Positions 31,102-40,652 of a stretch of DNA of 64,000 nt are shown one piece after another. Position 1 is the stretch's first letter. The number at the start of each line of letters is the position of its first letter. Both the position numbers and the translations under genes were made by a program. This DNA comes from Heloderma charlesbogerti (lineage: Eukaryota; Chordata; Lepidosauria; Squamata; Helodermatidae). The DNA lies in assembly GCA_026122225.1 (NCBI GenBank), contig JANEZZ010001379.1, positions 1 to 64,000 of the forward strand. Reading direction: 5' to 3'. The notes under the pieces were generated by a model, which was not told where the DNA came from, did no database searches, and was given only the letters and a program-made list of their open reading frames with translations.

Positions 31102-32077
31102 TAGGGATGGACGAAAGTCGCTTACCTGTCGTCGAAGGCCGTTCGCGGTGGGGGGGAGCGCTTCGCTGGTCCCCCCGCGAAGTTCAGGCCGGGGGGGGGA
31201 GGCTTCCCGCCTCGCCCGGCCGAAATTCAGGCCGGGGGGGAGGCTTCCTGCCTCGCCCGGCCAAAATTCAGGCCGGGGAGGAGGCTTCCCGCCTCGCCCG
31301 GCCGCGAACGCGGAAGTAAAAAAAAAAAAAAAAAAGCCCCCTGATAGGCTACGTGACGATTCACATAGCCTATCACGGCTAGATCTGCAAAGTCAGCCGT
31401 GATAGGCTACGTGAATCGTCACGTAGCCTATCACGGGTGACTTTTTTTTTTAAAAAAAGCGCGTACGCGAATGGCGGCCCCCATAGGGAGCCGCCATTCG
31501 CGTTCCTTATTTAGTGGCTGTCGTCTACGTAAATGTTTACGTAGACTACGGCGAAAATAAGGGCAACGCAAATAGCGTTGCCCTTATTTTCGCCCTAGTC
31601 TACGTAAACATTTACGTAGACTACAGCCACCAAATAAGGAACGGGAATGGCGGCTCCCTATGGGGGACGCCATTATCCGTACACACTTTTTTTTTTTTTT
31701 TTAAGTAACCCGGCATAGGCTACGTGACGATTCACGTAGCCTATCACAGCTGACTTGGCAAATCTAGCCGTGATAGGCTACGTGAATCGTCACGTAGCCT
31801 ATCAGGGGACGTGTTTGTTTTTTTTTCTTTGATTGCAATGGCGGGGGCGGCAGCCGGTCGAAAGACCGGCAGCCGCTCCCGCCCCGCTCGAACACCGGAC
31901 GAACCGCCAGCCGGACCCGCCGCCGGGAGGGACATTCAGGGAAGGTAAGTCCCGTCCCGGGGGGGGTACAGGGGGCGGGGGGGTGCGGAGGATTTCTCAC
32001 CGAAACTTGTTCGGGGGGCCGAACGCGTTGGCGCTCGGCCTCCCGAAGTTTCGGGGAGAAATTCTCCGCCATCCCTA
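31102..32077. mobile_element. Hairpin hAT-like element, reference copy, exact TSD
   Basis: 976 bases from TAGGGATGGACGAAAGTCGC to CTCCGCCATCCCTA, between exact GTAATTAC copies (31094-31101, 32078-32085). In order: GC-rich direct repeats (TTCAGGCCGGGGGGG, three units), two GATAGGCTACGTGACG hairpins, a GCGAATGGCGG palindrome, TCGTCTACGTAAATGTTTAC (31522), a GGGCAACGCAAATAGC palindrome, TAGTCTACGTAAACATTTAC (31597), two more GATAGGCTACG hairpins, a purine/pyrimidine stretch, GGTCGAAAGACCGG, GAAGGTAAGTCCCG and an inverted right end. The centre is nearly symmetrical. No transposase. Confidence 0.95.
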
Positions 32078-32244
32078 GTAATTACTGCATATCTCAGGGC
32101 AAGGGAAAAATACGTAAATATCTACGAAAAATAGCCTTTCTTAAAGAAAGTTATGCAGAATTATGGCTGTCGGTATGGATTTATCTTCGTAATTTTCAGA
32201 GCGGAAAAAAAGAGGAGAATTCCGGGGGCTTGTGAATGACGGTA

Positions 32245-32308
32245 CGGAGCACTGGCCGCAAACTGCGGAAGTCAAGGGCACAGAAGGTACACAATTCGTA
32301 CATCCCTA
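32245..32308. mobile_element. Hairpin hAT-like element, right-end fragment
   Basis: Ends AAGGTACACAATTCGTACAT then CCCTA. The matching left end is not next to it; it may belong with 28650 or 29465. Confidence 0.5.
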
Positions 32309-32347
32309 GTTCTGATGAGCTCACTGGAAGTACTCATAGGGGAAGAT

Positions 32348-32450
32348 TAGGGATGTCAGAGAATTCCGCCACGGATCTCAGTGAGGTCTAATGCCAGTAC
32401 ATTCAGCCACCCGAAATCCATGGCAGTACGAAGCCCCTCCACCCCCCAAC
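32348..32450. mobile_element. Hairpin hAT-like element, left-end fragment
   Basis: TAGGGATGTCAGAGAATTCC and GCCACGGATCTCAGTGAGG, as at 57711; then the similarity ends. Confidence 0.65.
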
Positions 32451-33840
32451 CCTGCAAAAGGCCTGACCACCGCAACTCCAGCTCCCAGGTAGAGAATATG
32501 GGATAGTGAAAAACCTGTTCATTTCCCGGATTGTCAGGCACCTTCTATTCCATCATCCTCAGAGTCTGATTTTTCTTAGTTTCCGAACTTCTGCAAATTT
32601 GCATGGGCAAAATTCCCCCCATATATGCATTTTAACACCTCCTTATTTGTGCAAAACAGTCGAAGGTTAGAAACATGGTTCCCAAATCTGCAGAATCCAC
32701 CCTCCAGGGGAAAAGCCCATTCGCTGGTAGGGTTCATAAAAATCTGAACTCACTTAGTTCTATTGCAGATTCCTCCAACATCCCTACTCACAAGTCTCTC
32801 TGACAGCCTGTCAAAGTTTTTTTTAAAAAAATAACTGCTGGGAAGGGGCAGGGATTGGAGATCATGATCAGGAATGCAGGCTTGGGCATTGGCCAGGAGT
32901 GAGGGTAGAGTACCAACTACACCCATTTCAGAGATGCCAGATCTGATCGAGGTGACACATGCCTAAGTTACACCCTGTTTGGGTTGCGGTAACTTCCAGT
33001 ATGTGGGGCTGCCTTTGGTAGGGACGGGTGAATGGGTGAGACGAGAGACTGCTAGAATCTTCCAAATATTGTATCACCGCTTGGCACATTTTCTGTTCAT
33101 GATGTCTGCTCACGCTGCAGGAACAGGAAAATCATGCGAATCAAGCAGCAACTGAATGTGAAATGTGTGCACATTTCCCAAACTTTGCACCCATCTCCAG
33201 ATTTGTGAAACTTTCCTCCATAAACTAAAGTGGGGATGATCCAGTCTCCAGGGATATTTGCACAAATCGAACTGGGGAAGTTGTGCAAATTGAACACGAG
33301 CACACATCTGGCCATTTGCAAACATTTTCGGCAGACGTGGTTTCTGTCTGAAACCCAGGATGGGTACACAGTTCCACTGAAATCAGAGCTGCCAGCCTCC
33401 ACTGGCAGCTGCCCCAAATCTAAGGCTGAGAATGTCAGAATCTAAAGTTTAAATCACCCAGAACCAAAAACTGAGCACAAGACTATCCCATGTCAAATAT
33501 CTCTCTGTTCAGGAGATTGTCCCCTTCAAAAAAAACCAATTCCCTTCAATAAAAAACATCATTTCTGTGCAGTAAATGTGTGACCATCATAGATGACAAT
33601 GAGAAGCAAGGAAATGGAAGTACCGAATTAAACTCCAGCATTCTTTGAGAATAATTCCTAATGACAACAAGTGCATGAAACCATCAGAGCAATCAGAGCA
33701 ATCAGAATACACTAATGCCAGTAACAAACATCCATTTAATGTCTTGCATTCAGGGCTTTCCATGTGCACGCAAGCTGCAAAATACTGGTACGCTGCAGCT
33801 GTTAAGGGCCACACCTTCAACAGATGCATTACTTGGACAA
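32451..33840. other. No gene recognised
   Basis: About 1.4 kb without a feature I can support. I looked for a V2R transmembrane exon (expected downstream of exon 5 of copy B) and did not find one. Confidence 0.5.
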
Positions 33841-33930
33841 TCATAGAATCATAGAATCATAGAATAGTAGGGTTGGAAGGGGCCTACAAGGCCATCGAGT
33901 CCAACCCCCTGCTCAATGCAGGAATCCAAG

Positions 33931-35292
33931 TCAGACCATCCCCGACAAATGGCTGTCCAGCCTCGTCTTGAAGGCCTCCAGTGTGGGAGAGCCTACCACC
34001 TCCCCAGGTAATTGGTTCCATTGTCGTATTGCTCTGACACTCAGGAAGTTTTTCCTGATGTTCAGCCGGAATCTGACTTCCTGTAACTTGAGCCCATTAT
34101 TCCGTGTCCTGCACTCTGGGATGATCAAGAAGAGATCCTGGCCTTCTTCTCTGTGACAACCTTTCAAGTACTTGAAGAGTGCTATCATATCTCCCCTCAG
34201 TCTTCTCTTCTCAAGGCGAAACATGCCCAGTTCTTTCAGTCTCTCTTCATAGGGCTTTGTTTCCAGTCCCCTGATCATCTTTGTTGCCCTCCTTTGAACC
34301 CTCTCAAGTTTGTCTGCATCCTTCTTCAAGTGTGGTGCCCAGAACTGGACACAGTACTCCAGATGAGGCCTAACCAGTGCTGAGTAGAGGGGAACTAGGA
34401 CTTCCCGGGATTTGGAAGCGATGCTTCTATGAATGCAGCCCAAAAGAGCATTTGCCTTTTTTGCAGCCACATCACATTGTTGGCTCATATTCAGCTTGTG
34501 ATCGACAACAATTCCAAGATCCTTCTCGCTCGTAGTGTGGTTGAGCCACGTATCCCACATCTTGTAACTGTGCATTTGGTTTCTTTTTCCTAGGTGCAGA
34601 ACTTGGCATTTGTCCCTATTAAATGTCATTCTGTTGTTTTCTGCCCAGCGCTCCAGTCTATCCAGATCACTTTGAATTTTGTTTCTGTCTTCCAAAGTAT
34701 TAGCTATCCCTCCCAATTTTGTGTCATCTGCAAATCTGATCAGCATTCCCTGCACCTCCTCCTCCAAGTCATTAATAACAATGTTGAAGAGCACTGGGCC
34801 CAGGACTGAGCCCTGCGGTACCCCACTCATTACCTCTCCCCAGCTTGAGAAGGTCCCATTGATAAGCACTCTTTGAATCCGATTCTGTAGCCAACTGTGG
34901 ATCCACCGGATCGTTGTTTCAGTTAGCCCACTTTGAGCTAGTTTGCTCATCAGGAGATCATGGGGCACTTTGTCGAAAGCTTTGCTGAAGTCGAGGTATA
35001 TGATGTCTACAGCATTCCCACGGTCTACAAGGGAGGTTACTTGATCAAAAAATGAGATCAGATTTGTCTGGCAAGACTTGTTTTTGACAAATCCATGTTG
35101 GCTTCGAGTAATCACGGCATTGTTGTCAAGGTGCTTCCAGATGGATTGCTTTATCATCTGCCCCAGAATTTTCCCAGGGATTGATGTCAGACTGACTGGT
35201 CTGTAGTTCCCAGGTTCCTCCTTTTTACCCTTTTTGAAGATAGGGACAACGTTAGCCCTCCTCCAGTCATCTGGCACTACCCTGTCCTCCAT
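33931..35292 (-). CDS. CR1 reverse transcriptase, C-terminal 453 codons
   Basis: Open for 453 codons. Residues 1-40 hold WRRANVVPIFKKG and NYRPVSLTS; LDFSKAFDKVP is at about 100-110, GVPQGSVLGPVLFN at 157-170 and the catalytic RFADD at about 186-190, followed by the thumb and C-terminal regions. The N-terminal part including the endonuclease is missing, so it cannot mobilise itself. The first methionine is just the first in the frame, not a native start. In the element the enzyme copies its RNA at the target site. Confidence 0.88.
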   Translation of the reverse strand: MEDRVVPDDWRRANVVPIFKKGKKEEPGNYRPVSLTSIPGKILGQMIKQSIWKHLDNNAVITRSQHGFVKNKSCQTNLISFFDQVTSLVDRGNAVDIIYLDFSKAFDKVPHDLLMSKLAQSGLTETTIRWIHSWLQNRIQRVLINGTFSSWGEVMSGVPQGSVLGPVLFNIVINDLEEEVQGMLIRFADDTKLGGIANTLEDRNKIQSDLDRLERWAENNRMTFNRDKCQVLHLGKRNQMHSYKMWDTWLNHTTSEKDLGIVVDHKLNMSQQCDVAAKKANALLGCIHRSIASKSREVLVPLYSALVRPHLEYCVQFWAPHLKKDADKLERVQRRATKMIRGLETKPYEERLKELGMFRLEKRRLRGDMIALFKYLKGCHREEGQDLFLIIPECRTRNNGLKLQEVRFRLNIRKNFLSVRAIRQWNQLPGEVVGSPTLEAFKTRLDSHLSGMV

Positions 35293-35401
35293 GATTTCTC
35301 AAAGAGAATAGACAGCGGTTCTGAGACTTCTTCTGCCAGTTCCTTTACTACTCTAGGGTGCAGTTCATCTCGCCCTGGAGATTTGAACTCATTCAAAGTC
35401 A

Positions 35402-35623
35402 TTAGGTGTTCCTTGACCATATGCCTGTCGATCTCAAGCTGCAATCCTGCCCCTTCAGCCTGTACTTCGCCTTTGCCAGGGGGTCATAGACCCTCTTTTG
35501 GGAGAAGACTGAGCCAAAGTAGGAATGGAACACCTCTGCCTTTTCTTTGTCATCTGTTATCATTTTTCCATCCTTATTTAATAGCTGAACCACCATTTCT
35601 TTCCTCTGCCTTTTACTATGCAC
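35402..35623 (-). pseudogene. CR1 ORF2, upstream part, frame broken
   Basis: Continues the CR1 protein upstream: HSKRQRKEMVVQLLNKDGK, MITDDKEKAEVFHSYF and GSVFSQK, then a frame change and stops between 35292 and 35470. Confidence 0.75.
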
Positions 35624-35650
35624 ATAGCTGAAGAAAGCCTTTTTGTTGTT

Positions 35651-35933
35651 TTGTTGTCAGTAGAGCAAGGTAAGGGACTCATACATTCTTAGCATCATGA
35701 GGTATTTCAGGCTGAGCAGTAGTGAATGGCCCATGACCATAAGGGATTCCCATGATGTTTTACACTAGGAGCAACAGTCATTTAAGAAACCTTCTCCTAT
35801 TACCTGCTCATGGGATGTTTTGCTAAAGGTGTTTATGAGAAAAAAAAGAGAGACTTAAAATAGGGCTGTGAGGCCTATTCGGCATATTCCAAGAGTTGCC
35901 CTAGGGAACTCCCATTCTTCTGATCTTGCCTAC
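35651..35933. other. Between CR1 and V2R exon 5, nothing seen
   Basis: Presumed intron of the copy B receptor; no repeat or exon recognised. Confidence 0.5.
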
Positions 35934-36060
35934 CTTCCTGAATGGAGATGGTTCCTTCCACACATGGAGCGCAAGCATAGCAGCATGGTGGCTCTCCTTC
36001 TTGGACCTCCTTGTAGTATACACGGCGACAGCTCTCAGTGCATCTGGAATGAAGTACCAT
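35934..36060 (-). CDS. V2R cysteine-rich domain exon (exon 5), probably of copy B
   Basis: A 127-base open exon bounded by a TTGCTAG acceptor and a CAGGAAG/GTAGGC donor. It reads from phase 0: [20 protein letters not shown], then [19 protein letters not shown] and IQE. The [13 protein letters not shown] and EGTIS pattern is the family C cysteine-rich (NCD3G) domain that links ligand binding to the membrane region. The entry phase matches exon 4 and the exit is phase 1 as expected for V2Rs. It lies 5.3 kb downstream of copy B exon 4, with L2 and hairpin elements between, and a CR1 directly after it. No transmembrane exon follows within the window, so it is probably stranded. Confidence 0.85.
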
Positions 36061-36665
36061 CTAGCAACAAAGAGAAGGAGCATCCAGGAAAACAGTGTTA
36101 TGAATATTTGTGCCTATGGAAATGAGTCCTCCAATTTAGACAGGACCCAACAGGGTTTCTAGCGCTTGTGACCCTAAATGAAGTAGAAGTGACCCCAGGT
36201 CCTTGTTTCAGGGAAGTACTATTTATGCATCACAACATGGCATGGACGGTTTTGGTCTGTTTGTTTCAAAATGTTTATGCCACCTATACTATACATGTAC
36301 TCAAGCCAATATAAAAACTGGAGGGGAAAATGTACGACAATGAAATAAACTAAAGACAATCCTAGAATCACAGAAATTACAAGCAACAGCAATAAATGGA
36401 GAAGCTTCAAAACATGCGCATGCAATGACAGTGAACAATGGGGAAGGGAGATGAGCTTTTTGTGGGAGGACAGGCACCACCATTGGAAGGGCCCTCTCCT
36501 CTTCCGTTTTTTGATCTTCAGTGGCAGGGCAGAAGGCAAGGGGAGGATTGGAGGCCTCATGGCAGCTGGAGACGGAAAGGCATTTTAAGGAGCGGGGTAC
36601 CTGATGGATTTATATCTCCCAAACAAGTTCAGTACCTTGGATAACTGTTGTATAGTTCTGGATGG
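36061..36665. other. V2R-B intron, no gene seen
   Basis: Presumed intron between exons 5 and 4; a hydrophobic-looking minus-strand frame at 36219-36560 has no family resemblance. Confidence 0.5.
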
Positions 36666-37385
36666 TTCTGACTAAAACCCAGAAAGGATCCACACCCCTG
36701 CCATAATCAGAGCCATCAGTCTCCACTGTACCAACTAGGGATGGCAGAGAATTCCGCCACTGATCTCAGTGATGCCGAATGCATTGCCCCCCCCCCAAAT
36801 TTGTGGCGGAACGTCCTGCCACCCCCCCCCCCGCACCCACGTATCCCCTCCGGCATGAGACTTACCTGGGGCAGATCTTCCGGGCGGCGGCTCCAGCGGC
36901 AGTGGGTGCAGCACCTGGACTTCCAACCGGCTGCTGCCGCCGCCATTTGCAGGCTTGTCGGGTTTTTTTTTTTTTTTACAAGACGTAAAATCCAACCATT
37001 CAACACAAAAGGATCACAATATGAAAATCCCATTCAAATAATAGAATGGCCTCTTGAAACAGAAAGCACTTCCTGCTTGAGACTCATGGCAGACCAACAT
37101 CTCCAGGGATGTTGCCACACCATAAAAGGACTTCCTGCCAATTGTCACCAGCCAAATCTCAGCTGGCCTTGCCACTTGGAGCAGGCCTCATCAGAAGCTC
37201 TAAGACAACATATCCAAGAGTCATGTGGAAGAGGGCATTTTTACTAGGGCTGTTAGCCATGTCTGTCTGAAGCCTGAATCCCTAGCATGTCTGGGTGCTG
37301 TGGTGCAAAGCGGTGCAATTTCGGAGCATGTCAGGATCAGCCCAAAAATATCCAATATGGGTTGGTTCATTCTGAAGAGCATTGG
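36666..37385 (+). repeat. Duplicated unit shared with 19764-20612
   Basis: The same sequence block as 19764-20612, with the same hairpin-element insertion site. Here the right half of the element and about 55 flanking bases are deleted. Confidence 0.8.
36736..36985. mobile_element. Hairpin hAT-like element, right half lost
   Basis: TAGGGATGGCAGAGAATTCC beginning right after GTACCAAC, the same site as 19824. It runs through CCGGCTGCTGCCGCCGCC to TACAAGACGT, then joins downstream flank. Confidence 0.75.
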
Positions 37386-37429
37386 GGGTGCTTCAGCCCG
37401 ATGCAGACAGCAACCCCACCCCACTGTGT

Positions 37430-37632
37430 GAGCCCCTCACTCCTTACCTGGTCTCCAGGGAATCACATGCAGCCATCACTCTCTGAGATGGAGTTGCCAT
37501 TTCCTTTCAAAATGGTGACTCTTCTTCTTCCAGTAATACGAAATGCCATTTTAAAAAATAAAGGAAAGGTGACCCCCTTGCAGAGGCCAATGGGTGCAGG
37601 CACTCCCAACAGATCCAGGTAAGGAGTGGGGG
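37430..37632. repeat. Inverted repeat with splice-donor-like ends
   Basis: CTCACTCCTTACCTGG at the left and CCAGGTAAGGAGTGG at the right are inverted copies about 200 bases apart. The layout resembles the hairpin elements, but the TAGGGATG end is absent. Confidence 0.5.
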
Positions 37633-38179
37633 TTCTGTGGGGGTGGCAATGACAGTGGGGGGTCACTCTCGGTGCGGGTTTCCCCCCTTCTGCTTCGGGT
37701 CTCTAGATGTTGCTTCAGAACTGGAGAAGTGGGTCAACCCAGCTTCAGGGGTGGTTGAGGCGAGTTCAGGACGATTGGAGTCTTCTAAACTGAGCTCTGA
37801 ATTAGGTTGGGTGGGCTGTGCATGGCCCTAATTTTTGCTACCCTGATCTTAGAGGGCTTCAAATGGATCAGCACCTTAATCTGCACCCTGAAGCTGAGTG
37901 TTAGGCAAGGAATCTCTTTTAAAACAGGTGAGGTCCTGTCTCTCCTCCCTGCCCCAGTTGTCAACTGTGGGGTCACCAGACCTTTCTCCACTGCCTTCAG
38001 AGGAAGGCACACCTGGCACCTCCAAGCCTTGTCTCCGACCTCTGTACTTCTCGAGTTTAGAGGAGTGTCCGTCTTCCTGTGCTATTGCTCCCAATTTGCT
38101 CCATCTGAATAAGATGATGGTGTTCTGCAAATGGTTGGGGCGGGAGGCCAGGGACAAACAAATGGGATAGGGGAGATAG
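37633..38179. other. No gene recognised
   Basis: Intronic or intergenic sequence without recognisable features. Confidence 0.5.
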
Positions 38180-39022
38180 TAGGGATGTACGAAAGTACTT
38201 ACCTTTTTGCAGCTTGGATTCTTGGTGGGGGAGGCGCTCCGTCCCTCCCCCCAGAATCCTCCATGGGCCAGCTCCGCTCCATGGCGGCTCTGCAGATCTG
38301 CTGGCCAGGGCCGTCGGCAGCCAGAGTTCCGGCCGTGGACGGGCTGCTGCGGATGCAAATAGGGGCCACCGTAGCGGCCGCCATTTGCATCCTGTGAAGC
38401 TGCTGGGATAGGCTACATAAGTATTTATGTAGCCTATCACGGCAAGCCAAAAAAAAAAAGTGTACGCAAATGGCCATTTGTGTTTCTTTTCTTCCCCGCC
38501 GTTTTAGCCTACACAAATATTTACGTCAGCTATTAAGATGGAAAAAAAAGAAACGTGAATAGCGCCCACTACGCTATTTGCATTCCCATTTTTTTCGCTG
38601 TGACAGCATACGTAAATATTTCCATAGGCTAAAACGGCAAAAAAGGGGGAACCGAAATGGCAGCCGCCGTAGCTGCAGCCATTTGTGTACACTGTTTTGT
38701 GTACATGAGTTTTATTGACCAGGCGTGATAGCCTGCGTAAATACTAACATAGCCTATCTCGGTTAACACCGGGACCCCATATGTATCCCTGCGGAGCCAA
38801 TGATAGTCTATGTAAATATTTACGTATCCCATCATGGTGAGAAAAAGGGATGCAAATGGCGGCAGGTACAGCAACCACCATTTGCGTCCCTGCGCAGGCG
38901 AGCAGCGGCTGGATGTCGTTGTGGGTGGCCCTGGCCGGTGGCTCCCCAGATTCATTGAGGAGTGGAGCCGGCCACCAAGGATATCATGAAAGGAAACCAG
39001 TAAGTTGTTTCGTATATCCCTA
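38180..39022. mobile_element. Hairpin hAT-like element, long form
   Basis: 843 bases, TAGGGATGTACGAAAGTAC to CGTATATCCCTA. Hairpins include GGGATAGGCTACATAAGT (38403-38443), a long inverted pair around GCCGTTTTAGCCTACACAAA (38500-38645), GATAGCCTGCGTAAAT (38725-38762) and GATAGTCTATGTAAAT (38800-38835); CCAGTAAGTTG near the right end. No matching 8-bp flanks (GGAGATAG against CTTGGTAT), so it may be a fusion of two copies. Confidence 0.75.
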
Positions 39023-39110
39023 CTTGGTATACAACTGAGCTGAGGGCAGTGAAGCATGTGGGGAGATGTCTAGAATGCAGGTGGAGGAAAACTTTTGCTG
39101 AGTCTGACCG

Positions 39111-39584
39111 AACACAGGTAAGAGCCCACTACCGAGCTATTTGTGTTCCCCTTTCTTTGTCCGTAATAGTCGACGTAAATATTGCCATAGAATAAGATGG
39201 TGAAAAATAAGGAACGCAAATGGCGACGGCCATAACCGCCGCCATTTGAGTATGCTTTTTTTTTTTACCTACCCAGACGTTATAGGCTACATAAGTACTT
39301 ACGCAATCTATCACAGCTAAATACAGGGATGCAAATGGCGGCCGCTACGGCAGCCTCCATTTGCATCCCTGCAGGCTGCCCTGTGGATGGATGTCCAGCT
39401 GGGGGAGGCCGGAGCCGGCTGCCGGCTCCGCGGCTTGGTGGCAGAGCGGAGCCGGCCAGGCAGGATTCCAGGGGGAAGAGACGGAGTGCCTCCCCCCCAT
39501 CGAGGATTCCGGGGGGAGGGACGGGGCGCCTCCCCCCCAGCGGAAACACAATGGAATGGAAGGTAAGTGTTCCATCCATCCCTA
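39111..39584. mobile_element. Hairpin hAT-like element, left end lost
   Basis: Hairpins TAGTCGACGTAAATATTG (39165-39200) and GTTATAGGCTACATAAG (39279-39320), a GGGATGCAAATGGCGG...CATTTGCATCCC palindrome (39325-39372), GC-rich blocks, and AAGGTAAGTGTTCC then CATCCCTA. The left side merges into L2 sequence. Confidence 0.75.
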
Positions 39585-39896
39585 GCCAAGTCCGATTGAC
39601 CAATTGTCGTGTTTGACCCTTGCCCTTCATGGCTTATTAAATCAAACAAGGAGGGCATGTCCAGCTGGCTCCAGGAGGTTGTAAATTCCTCCTTGAGAGA
39701 GGGAGTGGTGCCGGCCACTTTAAAAGAGGTGGTAATCAGACCCCTCCTAAAAACGCCAAACCTGGAGGATGTTAACAATTATAGGCCAGTGCCCAACATC
39801 CCTTCCTGGGCAAGGTGCTTGAGCGGGTGGTTGCAGGACAGCTCCAGGCACTGTTGAATTAAACGGATTATCTAGATCTGGGCTTCAGGCCTGGTT

Positions 39897-40652
39897 TTGG
39901 AATGGAAAATGCCTTGGTCACCCTGTGGGATGACCTCTGCATTGAGAGGGACAGGGGAGTGCGATACCATCTCAGCAGCGTTCGATGCCATTGACTATGA
40001 TTTCCTTCTGCACAGAATGTCTGGGCTGGGTGTTGGAGGCACTGCACTGCAGTGGTTCTGCTCCTACTTGGATAGCCAACTCCAGAAGGTGGTGCTGGGG
40101 AATTACCACTCTGCGCGATGGCAATTGTGGCATGGCGTTCCACAGGGCTCTATTTTATCCCCTATGCTATTTAACATCTGCATGAAATCGCTGGGGGAGC
40201 TTATCTGGAGTTGTGGGCTGAGGCGCCATCAATATGTGGATGACACCCAGCTCTACCTCTCTTCCTCATCAAACGCAGCTAAGGCAATGGCTGTTCTGAA
40301 TCGGGACCTGGGCACGGTAATGGACTGGATGAGGGCCAATAAACTGAAACCCAATCTAGACAAGATGGAGGTACTGCTGGTGGGTGGCTCATCTGCCCAG
40401 CTAGGTGATATTCAATCTGTTCAGGAGGGGGTTGCACTCCCCCCAAAGGATCACGTTCATAGTTTTGGGGTGCTCTTTGACCCAGAACTGTCACTTGAGG
40501 CACAGGTGAACTCTGGCACAGAGCACTTTTTATCAGCTTCAGCTGGTATCCCAACTACGCCCTTATCTGGACAGAGAGAGCCTAGCTGCAGTTATCCATG
40601 TTCTGATAACCTCTCGCCTGGATTAATGCAATGCGTTATATACTGCATTTGA
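39897..40652 (+). CDS. L2 reverse transcriptase fragment, 251 codons
   Basis: An open segment with FDAIDYDFLLHRMSGLGVGG, GVPQGSILSPMLFNICMKSL (about residues 93-112) and the catalytic box YVDDTQLYLS, where L2 normally has Y-A-D-D; the second position is V here. Upstream and downstream parts are in other frames. Not functional as a whole. Confidence 0.8.
   Translation: MEWKMPWSPCGMTSALRGTGECDTISAAFDAIDYDFLLHRMSGLGVGGTALQWFCSYLDSQLQKVVLGNYHSARWQLWHGVPQGSILSPMLFNICMKSLGELIWSCGLRRHQYVDDTQLYLSSSSNAAKAMAVLNRDLGTVMDWMRANKLKPNLDKMEVLLVGGSSAQLGDIQSVQEGVALPPKDHVHSFGVLFDPELSLEAQVNSGTEHFLSASAGIPTTPLSGQREPSCSYPCSDNLSPGLMQCVIYCI

Larger units (their letters stand above)
33841..35650 (-). mobile_element. 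CR1 LINE, 5'-truncated
   Basis: The 3' end on the left is the CR1-type ATCATAGAATCATAGAAT repeat followed by AGTAGGGTTGGAAGGGGCC. The body is the CR1 reverse transcriptase, and the right side has NKKAFFSYVHSKRQ-type sequence before the break at about 35650. It sits immediately left of V2R exon 5. The well-kept frame suggests a fairly recent insertion. Confidence 0.92.

Noticed and set aside
30738..31104. Frames with long FLSFFLSFF or KERKKERKK runs
   Set aside because: Translation of the TTTC/TTCC microsatellite.
33097..33417. Possible V2R transmembrane exon after exon 5
   Set aside because: No family C 7TM motifs in any frame; composition alone looked hydrophobic.
36219..36560. Small membrane protein frame
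   Set aside because: A single hydrophobic stretch in intronic A/T-rich sequence, without a family match or splice support.
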